This document shows positions 51,932-62,530 of a DNA stretch of 64,000 nt, in pieces (positions within the stretch are counted from its first letter, which is position 1; each line of letters starts with the position of its first letter). Location: the NCBI RefSeq assembly GCF_003937915.1, contig NZ_RHUM01000008.1, forward strand, positions 51,631-115,630. Reading direction: 5' to 3'. A program made the translations under genes and the position numbers. Under the pieces are notes generated by a model that saw only the letters and a program-made list of their open reading frames with translations, ran no database searches and was not told the DNA's origin. The DNA is from Erwinia sp. 198 (GTDB lineage Bacteria; Pseudomonadota; Gammaproteobacteria; Enterobacterales; Enterobacteriaceae).

Positions 51932-52315
51932 ATGATTTCCGGAATTCAAATCACCAAAGCAACTAATCCAGCGCTAGTTAACTCTTTCTGGCTGCTTGAT
52001 AATGAAAAAGAAGAGGCTCGCTGCGTTTGCGCCAAAGCCAGCTATAAAGAAGACCAGATTGTGCCGGTAAGCGAGTTAGGCCAGTTTGAATGCCGCGACG
52101 TACCGGTGGATATCCAGCCACAGGTACGTGTAGAGGGGGGGCAACACCTGAACGTTAACGTGCTGCGCCGTGAAACGCTGGAAGATGCTGTTAAACATCC
52201 GGAAAAATATCCGCAGCTGACGATCCGCGTGTCAGGCTATGCCGTGCGTTTCAACGCGTTAACGCCTGAACAGCAGCGCGATGTGATTGCTCGAACCTTT
52301 ACCGCAAGCCTGTAA
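51932..52315 (+). CDS. grcA: Autonomous glycyl radical cofactor GrcA (YfiD)
   Basis: A 127-residue protein homologous to the C-terminal end of pyruvate formate-lyase. The radical-bearing Gly lies in [20 protein letters not shown]. It replaces the damaged radical domain of PflB after oxygen exposure. An FNR box lies upstream and a bidirectional terminator downstream. Confidence 0.97.
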   Translation: MISGIQITKATNPALVNSFWLLDNEKEEARCVCAKASYKEDQIVPVSELGQFECRDVPVDIQPQVRVEGGQHLNVNVLRRETLEDAVKHPEKYPQLTIRVSGYAVRFNALTPEQQRDVIARTFTASL

Positions 52316-52501
52316 CAGGGAAAACGCTGGCTGAGATAATAAGGCAGGCGCTGAAAAGAACAGCAGGGAGGATTTATCTTAATATGCTGAAATATAAGGG
52401 ATAAATAAAAATTAAGGAAGGCGTTTGCCAATGCGTAGCCAGAAAACAGTATTTCAGGCTGAAAACAGCGTTAACTAGTAATAAATAAAAGAACAGCCGT
52501 A

Positions 52502-52531
52502 AAAAAACCGCCCTTATCAGGGCGGTTTTTT
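52502..52531. terminator. Bidirectional terminator between grcA and srmB
   Basis: CCGCCCT / AGGGCGG arms with loop TATC, flanked by an A-run and a T-run. Confidence 0.92.
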
Positions 52532-52545
52532 GTTGTGCAGCCTGT

Positions 52546-53877
52546 TTATTCAGCGCTGTCGGTTTTTGGCGCAGAGCTTGGCTTGCGACGCTTGCCGACG
52601 TTTTTGGCGTCGCGATGGCGTTTTTTCACGCGCGGCTTCTCTTCGCTATTTTTCTTCTTTTTCTGCTCTTCGCGCTTTGCCAGCACTTTTTTCGACGGCT
52701 TGCCGTTCAGTTTTTCGCTTGGCGCACGCGTGGTTGGACGCAGCTCATCGATGGTGCGGGCCTTCAGCGGCTCGTTGACGTAGCGGCTGATTTTACCCAG
52801 CAACAAAAAGTCATGCGCCTCTACCAGCGAAATCGCGGTGCCTTTTTTGCCCGCGCGGCCGGTACGACCGATGCGGTGCAGATAGGTATCGGCCGTGCGG
52901 GGCAAATCGAAGTTAAAGACGTGGCTGACATCGTCAATATCGATGCCGCGCGCCGCGACGTCGGTAGCCACCAGCACGTTGACACGGCCATCGACGACAC
53001 GCTTAATTGCTTCGTTACGCTTGAACTGCTCCAGTTCACCTTCCAGATAGCTGGAATTGATACCGGCGTCGCGCAGCCAGCCGCACAGCTCATGCACACG
53101 CTCGCGCTTGCGCACGAAGATCACCGAACGGGTCACTTCCGGCTGTTTCAGCAGGTGAAGCAGCAGGGCGGTTTTATGCTTAACGTCATCGGCGCGGTAA
53201 TACCATTGCAGGATCTTCTTACGCTCGCGGCGGGCGGGATCGGCTTCAATTTCGACCGGCTCGTTAAGCAGACGCTCGGAAAAATCTTTAATCGCTTCGC
53301 CTTCCAGCGTGGCGGAGAAAAGCAGCGTCTGTTTACGCCAGCGGGTTTCCGCCGCGATAGTTTCGATATCCTGCGCGAAGCCCATATCCAGCATCCGGTC
53401 GGCTTCATCCAGGATCAGCGTCTCTACCGCGCGGCAGTCAAAGTTCTCTTCTTTGATGTATTGAAGCAGACGGCCGGTGGTAGCGACCACCACGTCCTGG
53501 TTTTCGCTGAACACTTCCGCATGGTTCATATAAGCCACGCCGCCGGTGATGGTCGCGATATCCAGATGCGTGTTTTTCGCCAGCTCGCGAGCCTGATCGG
53601 CCACCTGCATCGCCAGTTCGCGAGTCGGTGTCAGGATCAGAATGCGCGGCGGGCCGGATTTTTTGCGCGGGAAGTCCAGCAGATGCTGGAGCGCAGGCAG
53701 CAGGTAAGCCGCGGTTTTGCCTGTACCTGTTGGTGCCGAACCCAGAACGTCGCGACCCTCCAGTGCAGGCGGGATCGCAGCGGCCTGGATTGCCGTGGGG
53801 CGCGTGAAGCCCTTTTCCTGCAGGGCGTCCAGCAGGCTTTCATCAAGTTCGAGTTCGGAAAAAGTGGTTACAGTCAT
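52546..53877 (-). CDS. srmB: ATP-dependent RNA helicase SrmB
   Basis: A 443-residue DEAD-box helicase. Q motif FTRPTAIQAAAIPPALEGRD, Walker A APTGTGKT, DEADRMLD, SAT in LLFSATLEGEA, and HRIGRTGRAGKKGTA. The C-terminal tail is highly basic (KREEQKKKKN to KKRHRDAKNV). It assists early 50S ribosome assembly, especially at low temperature. Long antisense frames across this gene are artefacts of its base composition. Confidence 0.96.
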   Translation of the reverse strand: MTVTTFSELELDESLLDALQEKGFTRPTAIQAAAIPPALEGRDVLGSAPTGTGKTAAYLLPALQHLLDFPRKKSGPPRILILTPTRELAMQVADQARELAKNTHLDIATITGGVAYMNHAEVFSENQDVVVATTGRLLQYIKEENFDCRAVETLILDEADRMLDMGFAQDIETIAAETRWRKQTLLFSATLEGEAIKDFSERLLNEPVEIEADPARRERKKILQWYYRADDVKHKTALLLHLLKQPEVTRSVIFVRKRERVHELCGWLRDAGINSSYLEGELEQFKRNEAIKRVVDGRVNVLVATDVAARGIDIDDVSHVFNFDLPRTADTYLHRIGRTGRAGKKGTAISLVEAHDFLLLGKISRYVNEPLKARTIDELRPTTRAPSEKLNGKPSKKVLAKREEQKKKKNSEEKPRVKKRHRDAKNVGKRRKPSSAPKTDSAE

Positions 53878-54009
53878 GGTCTACCTCAGTTTGGGGCGCT
53901 GATTATAGACAGATTGCGCGCGATCTTCATCTATTTGTGTGGAATGAATGGCTTTTCCTTGCATCTTAATTGTCCTATGCTAGCGCCGTTTCCCTTTCAG
54001 GTCGCTTAA

Positions 54010-54747
54010 ATGTCACAACAAAAAGCGGTATTACGCCCTAACGGCTTTACCTTTAAACAATTTTTTATCGCGCACGATCGCTGCGCCATGAAGGTCGGCA
54101 CCGACGGCGTGCTGCTGGGCGCCTGGGCGCCGGTGGCGGAAGCCACCGCCGTGCTGGATATTGGCACGGGCAGCGGCCTGATTGCGCTGATGCTGGCGCA
54201 GCGTACCGGCGAACGCGTCGGCGTGGAAGCGGTCGAGCTGGATGAGCAGGCCGCGCGACAGGCGCAGGAAAACGCGGCGGCATCCCCCTGGGCCGGTCGT
54301 ATCCGCATCCATCAGGACGATATTCGCCACTGGACCAAACGGTGCGAGCGTCGCTACTCGCTGATTGTCAGCAATCCGCCCTATTTTGTACCGGGCAGCG
54401 AATGCGCCACGCCGGAACGTGCCTCGGCGCGCTCTACTACCGATCTGACACATGATGTTCTGCTGGCCTGCGCCGAAGAGCTGATCACCGAAGACGGTTT
54501 TTTTTGCGTGGTGCTGCCAACAGCGGCAGGCGATAAGCTGGTGGAGCTGGCGGTGCAGCGCGGCTGGCATCTGCGTTTTCGTACCGACGTTGCCGACAAT
54601 GATAACCGGCCGCCTAACCGCGTGCTGCTGGCGATGTCGCCTGAATCGGGCGAGCTTTTTCTGGACAGAATGACGATACGCGGGCCGGATCAGCATTATT
54701 CAGAAGCACATTGCAGCCTGACCCGCGACTTTTATCTTTTCCGTTAA
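54010..54747 (+). CDS. trmN6: tRNA1(Val) (adenine37-N6)-methyltransferase TrmN6 (YfiC)
   Basis: A 245-residue SAM-dependent methyltransferase with motif [21 protein letters not shown] and catalytic [14 protein letters not shown] (NPPY, used for N6-adenine methylation). It modifies A37 of tRNA1(Val). Its stop codon abuts that of nadB on the opposite strand with no spacer. Confidence 0.94.
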   Translation: MSQQKAVLRPNGFTFKQFFIAHDRCAMKVGTDGVLLGAWAPVAEATAVLDIGTGSGLIALMLAQRTGERVGVEAVELDEQAARQAQENAAASPWAGRIRIHQDDIRHWTKRCERRYSLIVSNPPYFVPGSECATPERASARSTTDLTHDVLLACAEELITEDGFFCVVLPTAAGDKLVELAVQRGWHLRFRTDVADNDNRPPNRVLLAMSPESGELFLDRMTIRGPDQHYSEAHCSLTRDFYLFR

Positions 54748-56340
54748 TCAGGGCGTCAGGATGGTCGGCCTGGCTTCCGCCAGCCGCTGGGGATAATCCA
54801 GCGTATAGTGCAGGCCGCGACTCTCTTTTCTTGCCATCGCGCAGCGCACCATCAGTTCCGCCACCTGCACCAGGTTACGCAGCTCCAGCAGATTATTGGA
54901 AATACGGAAATTGGCGTAATACTCATCAATTTCCTGCTGAAGCAGGTTGATCCGGCGCAGCGCTCTTTCCAGCCGTCGGGTGGTGCGCACTATCCCCATG
55001 TAGTCCCACATAAAAAGCCGCAGCTCGTGCCAGTTATGCTGAAGGATGACCTGCTCGTCCGAGTCATCCACGCGGCTTTCGTCCCACGCGGGCAAATTAT
55101 CTACCGGCCCCACGCGCTTAAGCCAGGTGGCGATATTCTCTGCCGCCGACCAGCCGTAAACCAGGCATTCCAGCAACGAGTTGGAAGCAAGACGATTGGC
55201 ACCGTGCAGCCCGGTATAGCTGACTTCGCCTATGGCATACAGGCCGTTCAAATCGGTGCGGCCATAGTGATCCACCATCACGCCGCCGCAGGTATAGTGC
55301 GCCGCCGGGACAATCGGGATCGGCTCCTTCGTCAGATCGAAACCCAGCGTCTTCAGCTTTTCGGCAATGGTCGGGAAGTGCGCCCTGACAAATTCCGGCG
55401 GTTTATGGCTGATATCCAGATACATGCAGTCCGCGCCCAGCCGTTTCATCTCATGATCGATGGCGCGGGCGACGATATCCCTTGGCGCCAGCTCTGCGCG
55501 CTCGTCGAAGTCAGGCATAAAGCGCGTGCCGTCGGGGCGTTTCAGCAGCGCGCCTTCGCCCCGTAACGCTTCAGTCAGCAAAAAGTTTCTCGCCTCGGGA
55601 TGGTACAGGCAGGTCGGATGAAACTGATTAAACTCCAGGTTAGCCACGCGACAGCCCGCGCGCCAGGCCATGGCAATGCCGTCGCCGGAGGCCACATCGG
55701 GATTGGTGGTGTACTGGTAAACTTTGGCGGCGCCGCCGGTCGCCAGCACCACCGCCCGGGCGCGGCAGGTTTCCACCTTTTCGCGTTTGCGGTTCCAGAT
55801 CCAGGCGCCCACGACGCGGCGCTCGCCCGGCAGGCCGATTTTATCTGAGACGATCAAATCCACCGCGTTGCTGCGCTCAAGGATGGTAATGCCGGGATGG
55901 CTGAGCGCCTGGCTGACCAGCGTGGTTTCCACTGCGCGGCCGGTGGCGTCGGCGCTGTGCAGGATACGACGATGGCTGTGGCCGCCTTCACGCGTCAGAT
56001 GATAGCTGCTGTCCGTGTCCGCTTTATCAAACATCATGCCGTTATCGATTAGCCACTGCACACAGTGGCGGGCATTACTGGCGATAAAGGACACTGCCTC
56101 CCTATCGCAGAGGCCGTCGCCCGCAATCAGCGTGTCTTCCACATGCGAGGCCACGCTGTCGGTTTCATCGAAAACGGCCGCTATCCCGCCCTGGGCGTAC
56201 AGCGTCGAGCCTTCGTTGATCGGCCCCTTGCTTAATACGGTTACCCGCTGCTGGTCGGCCAGACGCAGCGCCAGCGACAGGCCTGCCGCACCGCTGCCAA
56301 TAATTAACACGTCACAACTGTAATCGGATGCCAGAGTCAT
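54748..56340 (-). CDS. nadB: L-aspartate oxidase
   Basis: A 530-residue FAD enzyme. N-terminal [30 protein letters not shown]; active-site region [21 protein letters not shown]-terminal helical domain with [20 protein letters not shown]. It oxidises L-aspartate to iminoaspartate, the first step of NAD synthesis. Start ATG 56340 ([10 protein letters not shown]); a frame extending 58 codons further lacks support. Divergent from the rpoE operon. Confidence 0.96.
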   Translation of the reverse strand: MTLASDYSCDVLIIGSGAAGLSLALRLADQQRVTVLSKGPINEGSTLYAQGGIAAVFDETDSVASHVEDTLIAGDGLCDREAVSFIASNARHCVQWLIDNGMMFDKADTDSSYHLTREGGHSHRRILHSADATGRAVETTLVSQALSHPGITILERSNAVDLIVSDKIGLPGERRVVGAWIWNRKREKVETCRARAVVLATGGAAKVYQYTTNPDVASGDGIAMAWRAGCRVANLEFNQFHPTCLYHPEARNFLLTEALRGEGALLKRPDGTRFMPDFDERAELAPRDIVARAIDHEMKRLGADCMYLDISHKPPEFVRAHFPTIAEKLKTLGFDLTKEPIPIVPAAHYTCGGVMVDHYGRTDLNGLYAIGEVSYTGLHGANRLASNSLLECLVYGWSAAENIATWLKRVGPVDNLPAWDESRVDDSDEQVILQHNWHELRLFMWDYMGIVRTTRRLERALRRINLLQQEIDEYYANFRISNNLLELRNLVQVAELMVRCAMARKESRGLHYTLDYPQRLAEARPTILTP

Positions 56341-56601
56341 AGTGTTTAATTTACTAAACAGGTTGTTTGCTGAGCATAGCGCCGTTCGCAGAAGCAAAAA
56401 AGGTTTTTTTCTGTACAGCGCAAAAAACAGCGCCCCGGACCGTTCGGACTGGCCTGAAAAATGGCGGCCTTCCTGTACATCCCGCCGGGCCGGTTTATTA
56501 TGATGAACCTGCAAGATTTAAAGATGAAAAAGCGGCTTTCTTAGAGTACTCTGCGGCGATGATGCACATGACACCACAAATATAACGGCGCAACGGAACT
56601 T
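56341..56601. other. nadB-rpoE intergenic region
   Basis: A promoter-bearing spacer of 361 bp (56341-56701) between divergent nadB and rpoE. It contains the sigma-E promoter and leader reading frame described separately. No other gene seen. Confidence 0.6.
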
Positions 56602-56622
56602 TACTCATGACCATTACTCTAA
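56595..56622 (+). promoter_or_regulatory. Sigma-E promoter of the rpoE operon
   Basis: -35 GGAACTT (56595-56601), 16-bp spacer, -10 TCTAA (56618-56622), matching the sigma-E consensus. This gives autoregulation of rpoE-rseABC, as in E. coli. Confidence 0.88.
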
Positions 56623-56705
56623 GCGGATGCTTGCTCGAAAATTATGAGTTACGGGTAGTTCAAATACGCGTGGAAAAAGATTTGGGGAGACATTACCTCG
56701 GATGA
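56607..56705 (+). CDS. rseD: rpoE leader reading frame (RseD-like)
   Basis: A frame starting MTITLSGCLLENYELRVVQI whose TGA overlaps the ATG of rpoE (ATGA), giving 32 residues from this ATG. E. coli has a leader peptide RseD in this place that couples rpoE translation. The ATG lies inside the sigma-E promoter, so it could be used only on transcripts from further upstream; shorter starts inside would be used on sigma-E transcripts. Confidence 0.55.
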   Translation: MTITLSGCLLENYELRVVQIRVEKDLGRHYLG

Positions 56706-57277
56706 GCGAGCAGTTAACGGATCAGGCTCTCGTAGAGCGAGTGCAGAAGGGAGATCAGCGGTCATTCAATTTACTGGTAGTGCGCTATCAGCATAAAGTG
56801 GCGAGCCTGGTTTCCCGCTACGTGCCCTCTGGAGATGTGCCTGACGTAGTGCAGGAATCATTTATTAAAGCCTATCGCGCGCTGGAGTCGTTTCGCGGGG
56901 ATAGCGCTTTTTATACCTGGCTCTATCGGATAGCCGTCAATACGGCCAAAAATTACCTGGTTGCTCAGGGACGTCGGCCGCCCGCCAGCGATGTAGACGC
57001 TATTGATGCGGAAAACTTTGAAAGCGCTGGCGCGCTGAAAGAAATATCGAACCCTGAGAACTTAATGTTGTCGGAAGAATTAAGGCAGATGGTTTTCCGT
57101 ACCATTGAGACGCTGCCCGAAGATCTTCGTATGGCGATCACGCTTCGGGAACTGGATGGGCTGAGCTATGAAGAGATAGCCGCCATCATGGCGTGTCCGG
57201 TGGGCACGGTTCGTTCCCGTATTTTCCGGGCGCGTGAAGCCATCGACAATAAAATTCAACCACTTATCCAACGCTAG
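56702..57277 (+). CDS. rpoE: RNA polymerase sigma-E factor
   Basis: A 191-residue ECF sigma factor: MSEQLTDQALVERVQKGDQR, region 2 DVVQESFIKAYRALESFRGD, AFYTWLYRIAVNTAKNYLV, and region 4 ELDGLSYEEIAAIMACPVGT, VRSRIFRAREAIDNK. It directs the envelope-stress regulon. First gene of rpoE-rseA-rseB-rseC. Confidence 0.98.
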   Translation: MSEQLTDQALVERVQKGDQRSFNLLVVRYQHKVASLVSRYVPSGDVPDVVQESFIKAYRALESFRGDSAFYTWLYRIAVNTAKNYLVAQGRRPPASDVDAIDAENFESAGALKEISNPENLMLSEELRQMVFRTIETLPEDLRMAITLRELDGLSYEEIAAIMACPVGTVRSRIFRAREAIDNKIQPLIQR

Positions 57278-57307
57278 CGATAGCGGACACAGGAAGGGTA
57301 CTGAGGC

Positions 57308-57949
57308 ATGCAGAAAGAACAACTTTCCGCTTTAATGGATGGTGAAACTTTAGATAATGAAGTTTTGTCCGCATTGTCTGAAGACGCTGTGCTGCAAAAA
57401 CAGTGGGAAAGCCATCATCTTATCCGCGATACCCTGCGTGGCGACGTTGCGCCGGTAATGCATTTCGATATCGCGGCGAAAGTCGCGGCGGCTATCGAAA
57501 AAGAACCGCTGCCGTTGAAGAGAGCGATACCGGAGGCGCAGCCCGAACCGCAGAGCTATGACAAGCTGCCGTTCTGGCACAAGGTGCGTCCATGGGCTGC
57601 GCAGCTTACGCAGGTCGGCGTGGCGGCGTGCGTGTCGCTCGCGGTAATCGTAGGCGTACAGCACTATAACCAGCCTGCTGAAGGGCAGTCGCAGTCAGAG
57701 TCACCGGTATTCAATACGCTGCCGATGATGGGGCAGGCGTCGCCGGTCAGCCTGGGCGTGCCGTCGGAAACCAACAGCAATGCGCCGCAGCAGGTGCAGG
57801 ATAAGCGTCGTCGCGTTAACGCGATGCTGCAGGATTACGAGCTGCAGCGCCGTCTGCATTCGGAGAGCATGCAGTTCGAGCAGACGCCTGCCCAGCAGGC
57901 TGCTGTTCAGGTGCCGGGTAACCAGTCGTTAGGAATTCAGCAGCAGTAA
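57308..57949 (+). CDS. rseA: Anti-sigma-E factor RseA
   Basis: A 213-residue inner-membrane protein. Cytoplasmic sigma-binding part MQKEQLSALMDGETLDNEVL and KQWESHHLIRDTLRGDV; one membrane helix about residues 100-118 (LTQVGVAACVSLAVIVGVQ); periplasmic part to the end, with a Gln-rich C-terminus. It holds sigma-E until cut by DegS and RseP. Its TAA overlaps the rseB ATG by one base. Confidence 0.96.
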   Translation: MQKEQLSALMDGETLDNEVLSALSEDAVLQKQWESHHLIRDTLRGDVAPVMHFDIAAKVAAAIEKEPLPLKRAIPEAQPEPQSYDKLPFWHKVRPWAAQLTQVGVAACVSLAVIVGVQHYNQPAEGQSQSESPVFNTLPMMGQASPVSLGVPSETNSNAPQQVQDKRRRVNAMLQDYELQRRLHSESMQFEQTPAQQAAVQVPGNQSLGIQQQ

Positions 57950-58896
57950 TGAAGCAGCTTTGGTGCGCCGTCAGCCTTATGGCTGGCAGCCTGTTTTATT
58001 CCTCCTTCGCCCCGGCGCAAACCACGTCCGGGGCGCTGTTGCAACAGATGGAGCAGGCCAGCCAGTCCCTCAATTACGAACTCGCCTATATCAACGTCTC
58101 GCGGCTGGGCATTGAGTCGCTGCGTTTTCGCCATGCCGTTCTGGACAGTAAAACCTACGCACAGCTGCTGCAGATGGATGGGCCGCGCCGCGAGATCGTT
58201 CAACGCGGTAACGAGATCAGCTATTTCGAACCAGGGCTGGAGCCTTTTACCCTGCCCGGCAAACATATCGTTGATTCGCTGCCGTCGCTGGTGTTCGCGG
58301 ATTTTCAGAAGCTGTCCGAGTATTACGATTTTGTGCCGGTGGGGCGGACGCGTATTGCCGATCAGCTTTGTGAAGTGATCCGCATCGTGGCGCGCGACGG
58401 CACCCGCTATAGCTATATTGTCTGGCTGGACAGCGATACCCGGCTGCCGCTGAGGGTCGATCTGCTCGATCGGGACGGCGAAACGCTGGAGCAATATCGC
58501 GTAGTTAGCTTCGCGGTGGATGACGGCGTCAGAAAAATGATGCAGGGGCTGGATAAAGCCAGCCTGCCGCCGTCGCTTTCGGTACCGGCCAGCGATAAAG
58601 CCACCTTCGCATGGAAACCGTCGTGGTTGCCGAACGGCATGAAAGAGGTTACGCAAAGCCGCAGACAGATCCCTTCGCTGAACAAGCCGGTCGAGTCGCG
58701 CCTCTATTCTGACGGACTATTCAGCTTCTCGATCAACGTCAGCGCGGCGGACAAAAACAGCGCATCGCAACAATTGCGCACGGGACGACGTACGGTGCAT
58801 ACAGAAATACGCAATAATAAAGAGATCACGGTGGTTGGCGAGCTTCCTCCTTCAACCGCCAAGCGTATCGCTGACAGCATAGGTAGCGCAAAATGA
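57949..58896 (+). CDS. rseB: Sigma-E regulatory protein RseB
   Basis: A 315-residue periplasmic protein with a signal peptide (MKQLWCAVSLMAGSLFYSSF, cut before QTTSG). It has MucB/RseB-type LolA-like lipid-binding N-domain (ALLQQMEQASQSLNYELAY) and smaller C-domain. It shields RseA from DegS until it senses misplaced lipopolysaccharide. Overlaps rseA and rseC by 1 and 4 bp. Confidence 0.95.
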   Translation: MKQLWCAVSLMAGSLFYSSFAPAQTTSGALLQQMEQASQSLNYELAYINVSRLGIESLRFRHAVLDSKTYAQLLQMDGPRREIVQRGNEISYFEPGLEPFTLPGKHIVDSLPSLVFADFQKLSEYYDFVPVGRTRIADQLCEVIRIVARDGTRYSYIVWLDSDTRLPLRVDLLDRDGETLEQYRVVSFAVDDGVRKMMQGLDKASLPPSLSVPASDKATFAWKPSWLPNGMKEVTQSRRQIPSLNKPVESRLYSDGLFSFSINVSAADKNSASQQLRTGRRTVHTEIRNNKEITVVGELPPSTAKRIADSIGSAK

Positions 58897-59354
58897 TGAG
58901 AGAATGGGCCACGGTGGTCTCCTGGCACAACGGTGTGGCGACGCTGCATTCAGAAATGAAAACCTCCTGCAGCGGCTGTTCCGCCCGTAAAGGCTGCGGC
59001 AGCCATATGCTGAACAAGCTTGGGCCAAAGAACGCGCACGTGATGAAAATAGCCAGCGCGGAGCCGCTGGCGCCGGGGCAGCGTATTGAACTGGGCATTG
59101 AAGAGAAGAGCCTGCTCAGCTCGGCGCTGCTGGTCTATATGACGCCGCTGCTGGGCCTGTTTATCGTGGCCGGCCTGTTTCAGATGCTGTTTCACAGCGA
59201 TCTGGCTGCCGCTGCGGGCGCGCTGCTTGGCGGCATCGGCGGGTTTATCATTGCTAAAGGCATTTCCGGCTATTTAGGTAAATCCGCCTCTTTTCATCCG
59301 GTGATTTTGAGCGTGGCGCTTCCGCCAGATGCGCTGCGCGTTGAAACCGACTAA
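58893..59354 (+). CDS. rseC: SoxR-reducing system protein RseC
   Basis: A 153-residue protein with an N-terminal Cys cluster (SCSGCSARKGCGSHM) and two membrane helices, about residues 69-90 (LLSSALLVYMTPLLGLFIVA) and 98-118 (LAAAAGALLGGIGGFIIAKG). It helps keep the SoxR iron-sulphur cluster reduced. Last gene of the sigma-E operon. Confidence 0.94.
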   Translation: MMREWATVVSWHNGVATLHSEMKTSCSGCSARKGCGSHMLNKLGPKNAHVMKIASAEPLAPGQRIELGIEEKSLLSSALLVYMTPLLGLFIVAGLFQMLFHSDLAAAAGALLGGIGGFIIAKGISGYLGKSASFHPVILSVALPPDALRVETD

Positions 59355-59618
59355 CGCTTAATCCGGCAGGCCGTCGGCACTTTTACCCCTATCGCTATCC
59401 TGCGTCCCGGCGCGTCTCCTGCCGCGCTGCGGTCACGATTACAGCAGTAGACGCGCGGCCCGCAGGGAAATCATACGCTATGCATGTGAATTCTTTCGTG
59501 GCGGGGGCTAACAGTGTAAGATGCGTGCTCATTGATGGCGGGTACATTGCAGTCGGTCTCTACGGCTCTGTCCACCGCAAGAACTAAACCGAACGTTTAA
59601 GCGAAAAAATTCATATAA

Positions 59619-61418
59619 ATGAAGCATATAAGAAACTTTTCTGTCATCGCTCATATCGACCACGGCAAATCGACGCTCTCTGACCGTTTGATTCAGATCT
59701 GCGGTGGCCTCACCGAACGCGAAATGGCGGCTCAGGTACTGGATTCTATGGATCTGGAGCGCGAGCGCGGCATTACCATCAAGGCGCAGAGCGTAACGCT
59801 CGACTACCACGCCCCTGACGGTGAAACTTACCAGCTCAATTTTATCGACACGCCGGGTCACGTTGACTTCTCCTATGAGGTTTCCCGCTCGCTGGCGGCC
59901 TGTGAAGGCGCGCTGCTGGTGGTGGATGCCGGTCAGGGTGTGGAAGCGCAGACGCTGGCCAACTGCTACACCGCGATGGAAATGGATCTGGAAGTGGTAC
60001 CGGTACTGAACAAGATTGACCTGCCGGCCGCCGATCCCGATCGCGTCTCGCAGGAAATCGAGGATATCGTCGGTATCGATGCCACCGACGCCGTGCGCTG
60101 TTCGGCCAAGACCGGCGTCGGCGTGCCCGACGTGCTGGAACGTCTGGTGCGCGATATCCCGCCGCCGGAAGGCGATCCGGAAGGCCCGTTGCAGGCGCTG
60201 ATTATCGACTCCTGGTTCGATAACTATCTGGGCGTTGTCTCGCTGGTGCGTATCAAAAACGGCACGCTGCGCAAGGGCGAAAAAATCAAGGTAATGAGTA
60301 CTGGCCAGACGTACAACGCTGACCGTCTGGGTATCTTCACCCCGAAGCGAGTCGATCGCGATGCGCTGCATTGCGGCGAAGTAGGCTGGCTGGTTTGCGC
60401 CATCAAGGACATTCTGGGCGCGCCGGTGGGCGATACGCTGACGCTGGCGCGTAACCCGGCGGAAAAAGCGCTGCCTGGCTTCAAGAAAGTGAAGCCGCAG
60501 GTCTATGCGGGCCTGTTCCCGATCAGCTCTGACGACTATGAAGCTTTCCGCGACGCGCTGGGCAAGCTGAGCCTTAACGACGCCTCGCTGTTCTACGAGC
60601 CGGAAAGCTCTACCGCGCTGGGCTTCGGCTTCCGCTGCGGCTTCCTGGGTCTGCTGCATATGGAGATCATCCAGGAGCGTCTGGAGCGTGAATACGATCT
60701 CGAGCTGATCACCACGGCGCCGACGGTAGTGTATGAAGTTCTGACCACCTCAGGCGACACCGTCTATGTCGACAGCCCGGGCAAATTGCCGCCGCTGAAC
60801 AATATCGAAGAGCTGCGCGAGCCGATCGCGGAGTGTCATATGCTGCTGCCACAGGAATACCTGGGCAACGTTATTACGCTGTGTATCGAAAAGCGCGGCG
60901 TGCAGACCAACATGGTTTACCACGGTAACCAAGTGGCGCTGACCTATGACATCCCGATGGCGGAAGTGGTGCTGGACTTCTTCGACCGTCTGAAATCTAC
61001 CTCCCGTGGCTACGCGTCGCTGGATTACAATTTTAAACGCTTCCAGGCTTCCAACATGGTGCGCGTTGATGTGCTGATCAACTCCGAGCGCGTTGACGCG
61101 CTGGCGCTGATTACCCACAACGATAATGCGCCGTACCGTGGCCGCGAGCTGGTGGAGAAGATGAAAGATCTGATCCCGCGTCAGCAGTTTGACATCGCGA
61201 TCCAGGCGGCCATCGGCAACCACATTATTGCCCGTTCTACTGTTAAACAGCTGCGTAAAAACGTGCTGGCGAAGTGCTACGGCGGCGACGTCAGCCGTAA
61301 GAAAAAGCTGCTGCAGAAGCAGAAAGACGGTAAGAAGCGTATGAAGCAGGTCGGTAACGTCGAACTGCCTCAGGAAGCCTTCCTGGCCATTCTGCATGTG
61401 GGTAAAGAGAGTAAGTAA
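59619..61418 (+). CDS. lepA: Elongation factor 4 (LepA)
   Basis: A 599-residue translational GTPase: [20 protein letters not shown] (G1), [20 protein letters not shown] (G3), NKIDLPAAD (G4) and the lepA-specific C-terminus [20 protein letters not shown]. It promotes back-translocation or assists ribosome assembly and initiation. About 260 bp after rseC; first gene of lepA-lepB-rnc-era. Confidence 0.98.
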   Translation: MKHIRNFSVIAHIDHGKSTLSDRLIQICGGLTEREMAAQVLDSMDLERERGITIKAQSVTLDYHAPDGETYQLNFIDTPGHVDFSYEVSRSLAACEGALLVVDAGQGVEAQTLANCYTAMEMDLEVVPVLNKIDLPAADPDRVSQEIEDIVGIDATDAVRCSAKTGVGVPDVLERLVRDIPPPEGDPEGPLQALIIDSWFDNYLGVVSLVRIKNGTLRKGEKIKVMSTGQTYNADRLGIFTPKRVDRDALHCGEVGWLVCAIKDILGAPVGDTLTLARNPAEKALPGFKKVKPQVYAGLFPISSDDYEAFRDALGKLSLNDASLFYEPESSTALGFGFRCGFLGLLHMEIIQERLEREYDLELITTAPTVVYEVLTTSGDTVYVDSPGKLPPLNNIEELREPIAECHMLLPQEYLGNVITLCIEKRGVQTNMVYHGNQVALTYDIPMAEVVLDFFDRLKSTSRGYASLDYNFKRFQASNMVRVDVLINSERVDALALITHNDNAPYRGRELVEKMKDLIPRQQFDIAIQAAIGNHIIARSTVKQLRKNVLAKCYGGDVSRKKKLLQKQKDGKKRMKQVGNVELPQEAFLAILHVGKESK

Positions 61419-61443
61419 AGCCTAAGACGACGAGGGAACTGGA

Positions 61444-62403
61444 ATGGCTAATATGTTCGCCCTGATACTGGCGATAGCAACGCTCGTAACCGGTATTATC
61501 TGGTGCGTGGACAGATACAAGTGGGCGCCGGCCCGCAGGGCCAGCCAGGCGCTTGCGGAGGCTTCAGCAGACAATGTGGGCGAGAAAAAAACCGGTCAGC
61601 CGGGCTGGATAGAGACGGCCGCGTCCGTTTTCCCGGTGCTGCTGCTGGTGTTTGTGGTGCGCTCTTTTATCTATGAGCCTTTCCAGATCCCGTCAGGGTC
61701 GATGATGCCGACGCTGCTGATTGGCGACTTTATCCTGGTAGAGAAATTCGCCTATGGGATTAAAGATCCGATCACGCAGACCACGCTAATCCCAACCGGG
61801 CACCCTAAGCGCGGCGATATCGCGGTGTTTAAGTACCCGAGAGATCCAAGCATGGATTATATTAAACGCGTGGTAGGGCTGCCTGGCGACCGTGTCAGCT
61901 ACGATCCGCAGAGCAAAACCGTGACGGTGAATCCGGCCTGCGCGCCAGAAAAAACCTGCGATACGGCGCTGCCGATCACCTATTCCGACGTTGAGCCAAG
62001 CGATTTTATCCAGACCTTCAGCGGCTTTGACGGCAACGAAACCGGCAACGGTTTCTGGCAGAAGCCGCAGGGAGAAACCATCCGCGGCGGTCTGCGTCTC
62101 GCTACGCGTAACGAAACGCTGGGCGACGTCACGCACCGCATACTGCTGGTTACCCAGGCGCAAAGCCAGGCAAGCTCTTACTATCAGCAGCCGGGCCAGC
62201 CGCAGTCCACGTGGGTCGTGCCTGCCGGCATGTATTTCATGATGGGCGATAATCGCGACAACAGCGCCGACAGCCGCTACTGGGGCTTCGTGCCGGAAAG
62301 AAATCTGGTCGGCAAAGCCACCGCTATCTGGATGAGCTTTGAGAAGCAGGAAGGGCAATGGCCGACCGGCGTTCGCCTGAGCCGTATTGGCGGTATTCAC
62401 TGA
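61444..62403 (+). CDS. lepB: Signal peptidase I
   Basis: A 319-residue protein. Two N-terminal membrane helices (about 3-22 and 58-77), catalytic Ser in IPSGSMMPTLLIGDF, catalytic Lys in MDYIKRVVGLPGDRV, and the box MMGDNRDNSADSRYWGFVPE. It cleaves signal peptides of exported proteins. The periplasmic insertion around CAPEKTCD carries the usual Cys pair. Only moderately like the E. coli protein, consistent with a different family of Enterobacterales. Confidence 0.97.
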   Translation: MANMFALILAIATLVTGIIWCVDRYKWAPARRASQALAEASADNVGEKKTGQPGWIETAASVFPVLLLVFVVRSFIYEPFQIPSGSMMPTLLIGDFILVEKFAYGIKDPITQTTLIPTGHPKRGDIAVFKYPRDPSMDYIKRVVGLPGDRVSYDPQSKTVTVNPACAPEKTCDTALPITYSDVEPSDFIQTFSGFDGNETGNGFWQKPQGETIRGGLRLATRNETLGDVTHRILLVTQAQSQASSYYQQPGQPQSTWVVPAGMYFMMGDNRDNSADSRYWGFVPERNLVGKATAIWMSFEKQEGQWPTGVRLSRIGGIH

Positions 62404-62530
62404 CGGTGCGCAGGCGCCGCTGCAAAAGGGTGGCTTCCCTCGGGGAGCCACTGCACACGAAACAGTCTCGTGTTGGCGTGTCCAGCCCTGTTCCCTGTGC
62501 AGGAAAATTTTCGCATTAAGATATTGGTAA

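Noticed and set aside
52615-54009. 464-codon frame antisense to srmB
   Set aside because: srmB is certain; the antisense frame follows from its GC-rich codon pattern and has no homology signal.
59529-60659. 376-codon frame antisense to lepA
   Set aside because: Shadow of lepA with low-complexity His/Arg/Gln composition.
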